The notes beneath the pieces were generated by a model. The model saw nothing but the letters and a program-made list of their open reading frames with translations. It was not told where the DNA came from and did no database searches. From assembly GCF_964355755.1 (NCBI RefSeq), contig NC_092673.1:18421001-18485000 (forward strand): a DNA stretch of 64,000 bases, given 5' to 3'. The translations under genes were made by a program, and so were the position numbers. This document shows, in pieces, positions 62,060-64,000 of this stretch. Numbering within the stretch: position 1 is the stretch's first letter; each line of letters starts with the position of its first letter. Source of the stretch: Antedon mediterranea (lineage: Eukaryota > Echinodermata > Crinoidea > Comatulida > Antedonidae).

Positions 62060-64000
62060 ACACAAAAAAGAATACACTGCGTCCTCACTCTATCATCAGT
62101 ACTTTGGTATGTTTCTGTTACCCTGCCTAATCTCCATTTACCTCTAACTGCATTACTATCTTGTATCAACACAACGTCACCAGTCTTCACATCACGTCTT
62201 ATGGTATGCCATTTCTGTCTTATAATCAATGAAGGAAAATAATCCCGCGTCCACTTCTTCCAAAACCCATTTACCAAGCATTGTATGAACTTCAGTCGAT
62301 CCTTAATGCTTACGTTATCACCTCCATGGTTCATCTGGTACCTTTCCAGTAGATCTGCCCAACAATAAATCATTTGGAGACAGATATGACCCATCCTGTG
62401 GATCTGTAGGATGCTTTCCAATCGGCCTCTCATTTGTTAAATTCGCTACTTCAAACATAACAGTCTGAAGTTCACTGAAGGCAAGCACCTGTCCACCGAT
62501 TGCATGACTAAGCGCTTTCTTAATCCCTCTAATCAGACTCTCAGTCACTCCATTCTGCCAGGGAGCATCAGGTGTAGAAAACTTCCACGTTGTGCCATGG
62601 TTTACCCCAAAACTCTTCAACTGTTTGGCTGCTGCACTCAGCTGTGTCCCAGCATCGCTGTATATTTCTTTGGGGTATCCTCGAAGTGAAACGAACTTTC
62701 TGAACACTTGCAGGAACGCGTCTGTACTATAGTCAGTGGCTATGTCGATGTAGACTGCTCTCGTCACAAAACAATCAAAAACTACACCGTATGCCTTTCC
62801 TCGAGCTCGCTTGTTAACTTCACCTCTTGTTGTGAATGGCCCAAATAAATCAACCCCTATATACATCCATGGTGGTGATGGTTTCAGTCGAGTAATTGGT
62901 AACGGTCCCATTTTCTGAGCTGCAGTGTTTTTCTCAAACCGCCTACAAGTTACACAATGGTACTTAATGCTTTTGACCATTCTCTGTACGTCAATTATCC
63001 AGTATTTCGATCGAATCTTGGCAACGGTTGACTGCACTCCCAAATGCCCTTTACTATGGATTTCTTTAGCGTATAGTTTCGTAAAAGCGTTATCGTATGG
63101 CAACAAAGGTACTTCTTGCTTATTGTAGCTGAAATGTACGTTTCGACTTATTCTTTCTCCCACAACAATTACTCCATCTTCACGAATCTTAGGCCCCAAG
63201 CGAGCGTATGTCTTGTCAAATTTAGTTTTATCTTTGGATAATAGATTTATCATTATTTTCTGCGATTCCTTTATCCAGAAATGTTCCGCACCTTTAGTAT
63301 CCTTGACCTCGATCTCTTCTAATATACTCTTTAGTCTCCTTTTCTCATACACTTTGAGAACTCTGGCAGTCACCCTTAACAACTTCTGATACTTGCTCTG
63401 CCGTCTAATTATTCTATCAGCTAATGAGTCTTCTTCTTCGATGTTCACTGCCATGACTATCTTCACTCGTTCTGGAAGGGTCTTTATATTACAACTTTGT
63501 TCAATTGGCCAATTCTCAACTGGCTGTCGCAAAAACTCTGGTCCCCTTTGCCACTCACTATTTGGCCCAATCTGGGATGGATTCATTCCTCGTGTGATTG
63601 CGTCCGCTATATTAACCTCTCCTCTACACCACCACCAATCTTGAGGTTCCGTGTCTTGTTGTATCTCCCCGATTCTTGTGGCGGCAAATGTTTTGAACCC
63701 ATAGCTTTGTTTTTGTACCATGGCTCGTACAATCTCGCTGTCTACAATATAAAAAACTTGGTCAAACTTAATTCTCGTCTCATTTATGATATATTGTGCC
63801 AATCTCTTACTCATCACCGCTGCACTAAGCTCCAATCGCACCACGCTAATAATCTCTATTGGAGCAACCCTGCTTTTACTGGCAACGATTTGAGATGAAA
63901 ATTGTCCGTCCCACTGTTCGTAACGGACGTATGCCACTGCGCCTAACGCCTTCTCGGACGCATCAGAAAACATAATCAAACTTGGTAATATGCCCGGCTT
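62060..64000 (-). pseudogene. BEL/Pao-type pol remnant (RNase H, integrase, C-terminal domain)
   Basis: A minus-strand frame enters from the window edge and stays open to 62318. RNase H has MFSDASEKALGAVAYV, LELSAAV, YIVDSEIV and NIADAITRG. Integrase has HSKGHLG with CVTCRRF (HHCC finger), YIGVDLFGPF (D), IYSDAGTQL (D) and APWQNGVTESL (E). The frame ends at 62318, but the C-terminal region (KDRLKFIQCLVNGFWKKW, then TGDVVLIQDSN and RGKWRLGRV) continues in another frame from about 62335. A frameshift has therefore broken it. It is cut off at about 62060, where the minisatellite begins. No LTR is visible. This is an old LTR-retrotransposon copy, extending beyond the window. Confidence 0.85.

Overview
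This is eukaryotic, intron-rich, AT-rich animal DNA. Exons are short with GT..AG borders. There are many retroelement remnants, terminal-inverted-repeat (TIR) elements and minisatellites. The gene content (ZU5/UPA, LRR-less Roc-COR GTPases, death-effector-like domains) and the frequent 'taggcctagcctagg' strings suggest a marine invertebrate deuterostome, most likely an echinoderm. The species cannot be fixed from this sequence alone. All gene models below were assembled by hand from splice sites and reading-frame phase.

Two plus-strand genes dominate. Gene 1 (3120-23367, 5' end not certain to be in the window) encodes a ZU5 domain, a UPA-like region, a GVSSGA hexapeptide linker, a Gln/Ser-rich linker, and then one of two alternative terminal exons. 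Each terminal exon carries a death-effector-like domain and its own stop codon. Gene 2 (34062-58886) encodes a protein of about 1813 residues. It has two complete Roc-COR GTPase modules in tandem, each followed by a Cys-rich module, then a death-effector-like exon, an acidic linker, and a C-terminal pair of membrane helices. A small exon between the two modules (42018-42067) gives a single-module form of about 677 residues; its stop codon lies inside an AATAAA signal. Exon phases agree across every junction of both models. The two genes share a DED-type cassette with phase-1 borders and look like an immune or cell-death signalling cluster.

The most striking non-genic feature lies in the first large intron of gene 1. 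About 98 tandem copies of a 69-bp unit fill 3936-10742. Read on the minus strand, each unit is a 23-codon piece of a LINE reverse transcriptase (the NGVRQGGVMSPLLYNIYI motif). The array is flanked on the correct sides by the N-terminal and C-terminal parts of the same type of reverse transcriptase, so it appears to be an expansion inside a dead LINE.

The rest is mobile-element debris. It includes a CR1-like LINE with intact endonuclease but no reverse-transcriptase core (26.9-29.65 kb), other LINE scraps, a 5S-rRNA-derived SINE, two copies of a TTAA-flanked MITE (one nested in another repeat whose empty site is also in the window), other TIR elements, long hairpins, six or more minisatellites, and a broken minus-strand BEL/Pao-type pol gene running off the right edge. 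No prokaryotic features, CRISPR arrays or intact tRNA genes were seen.
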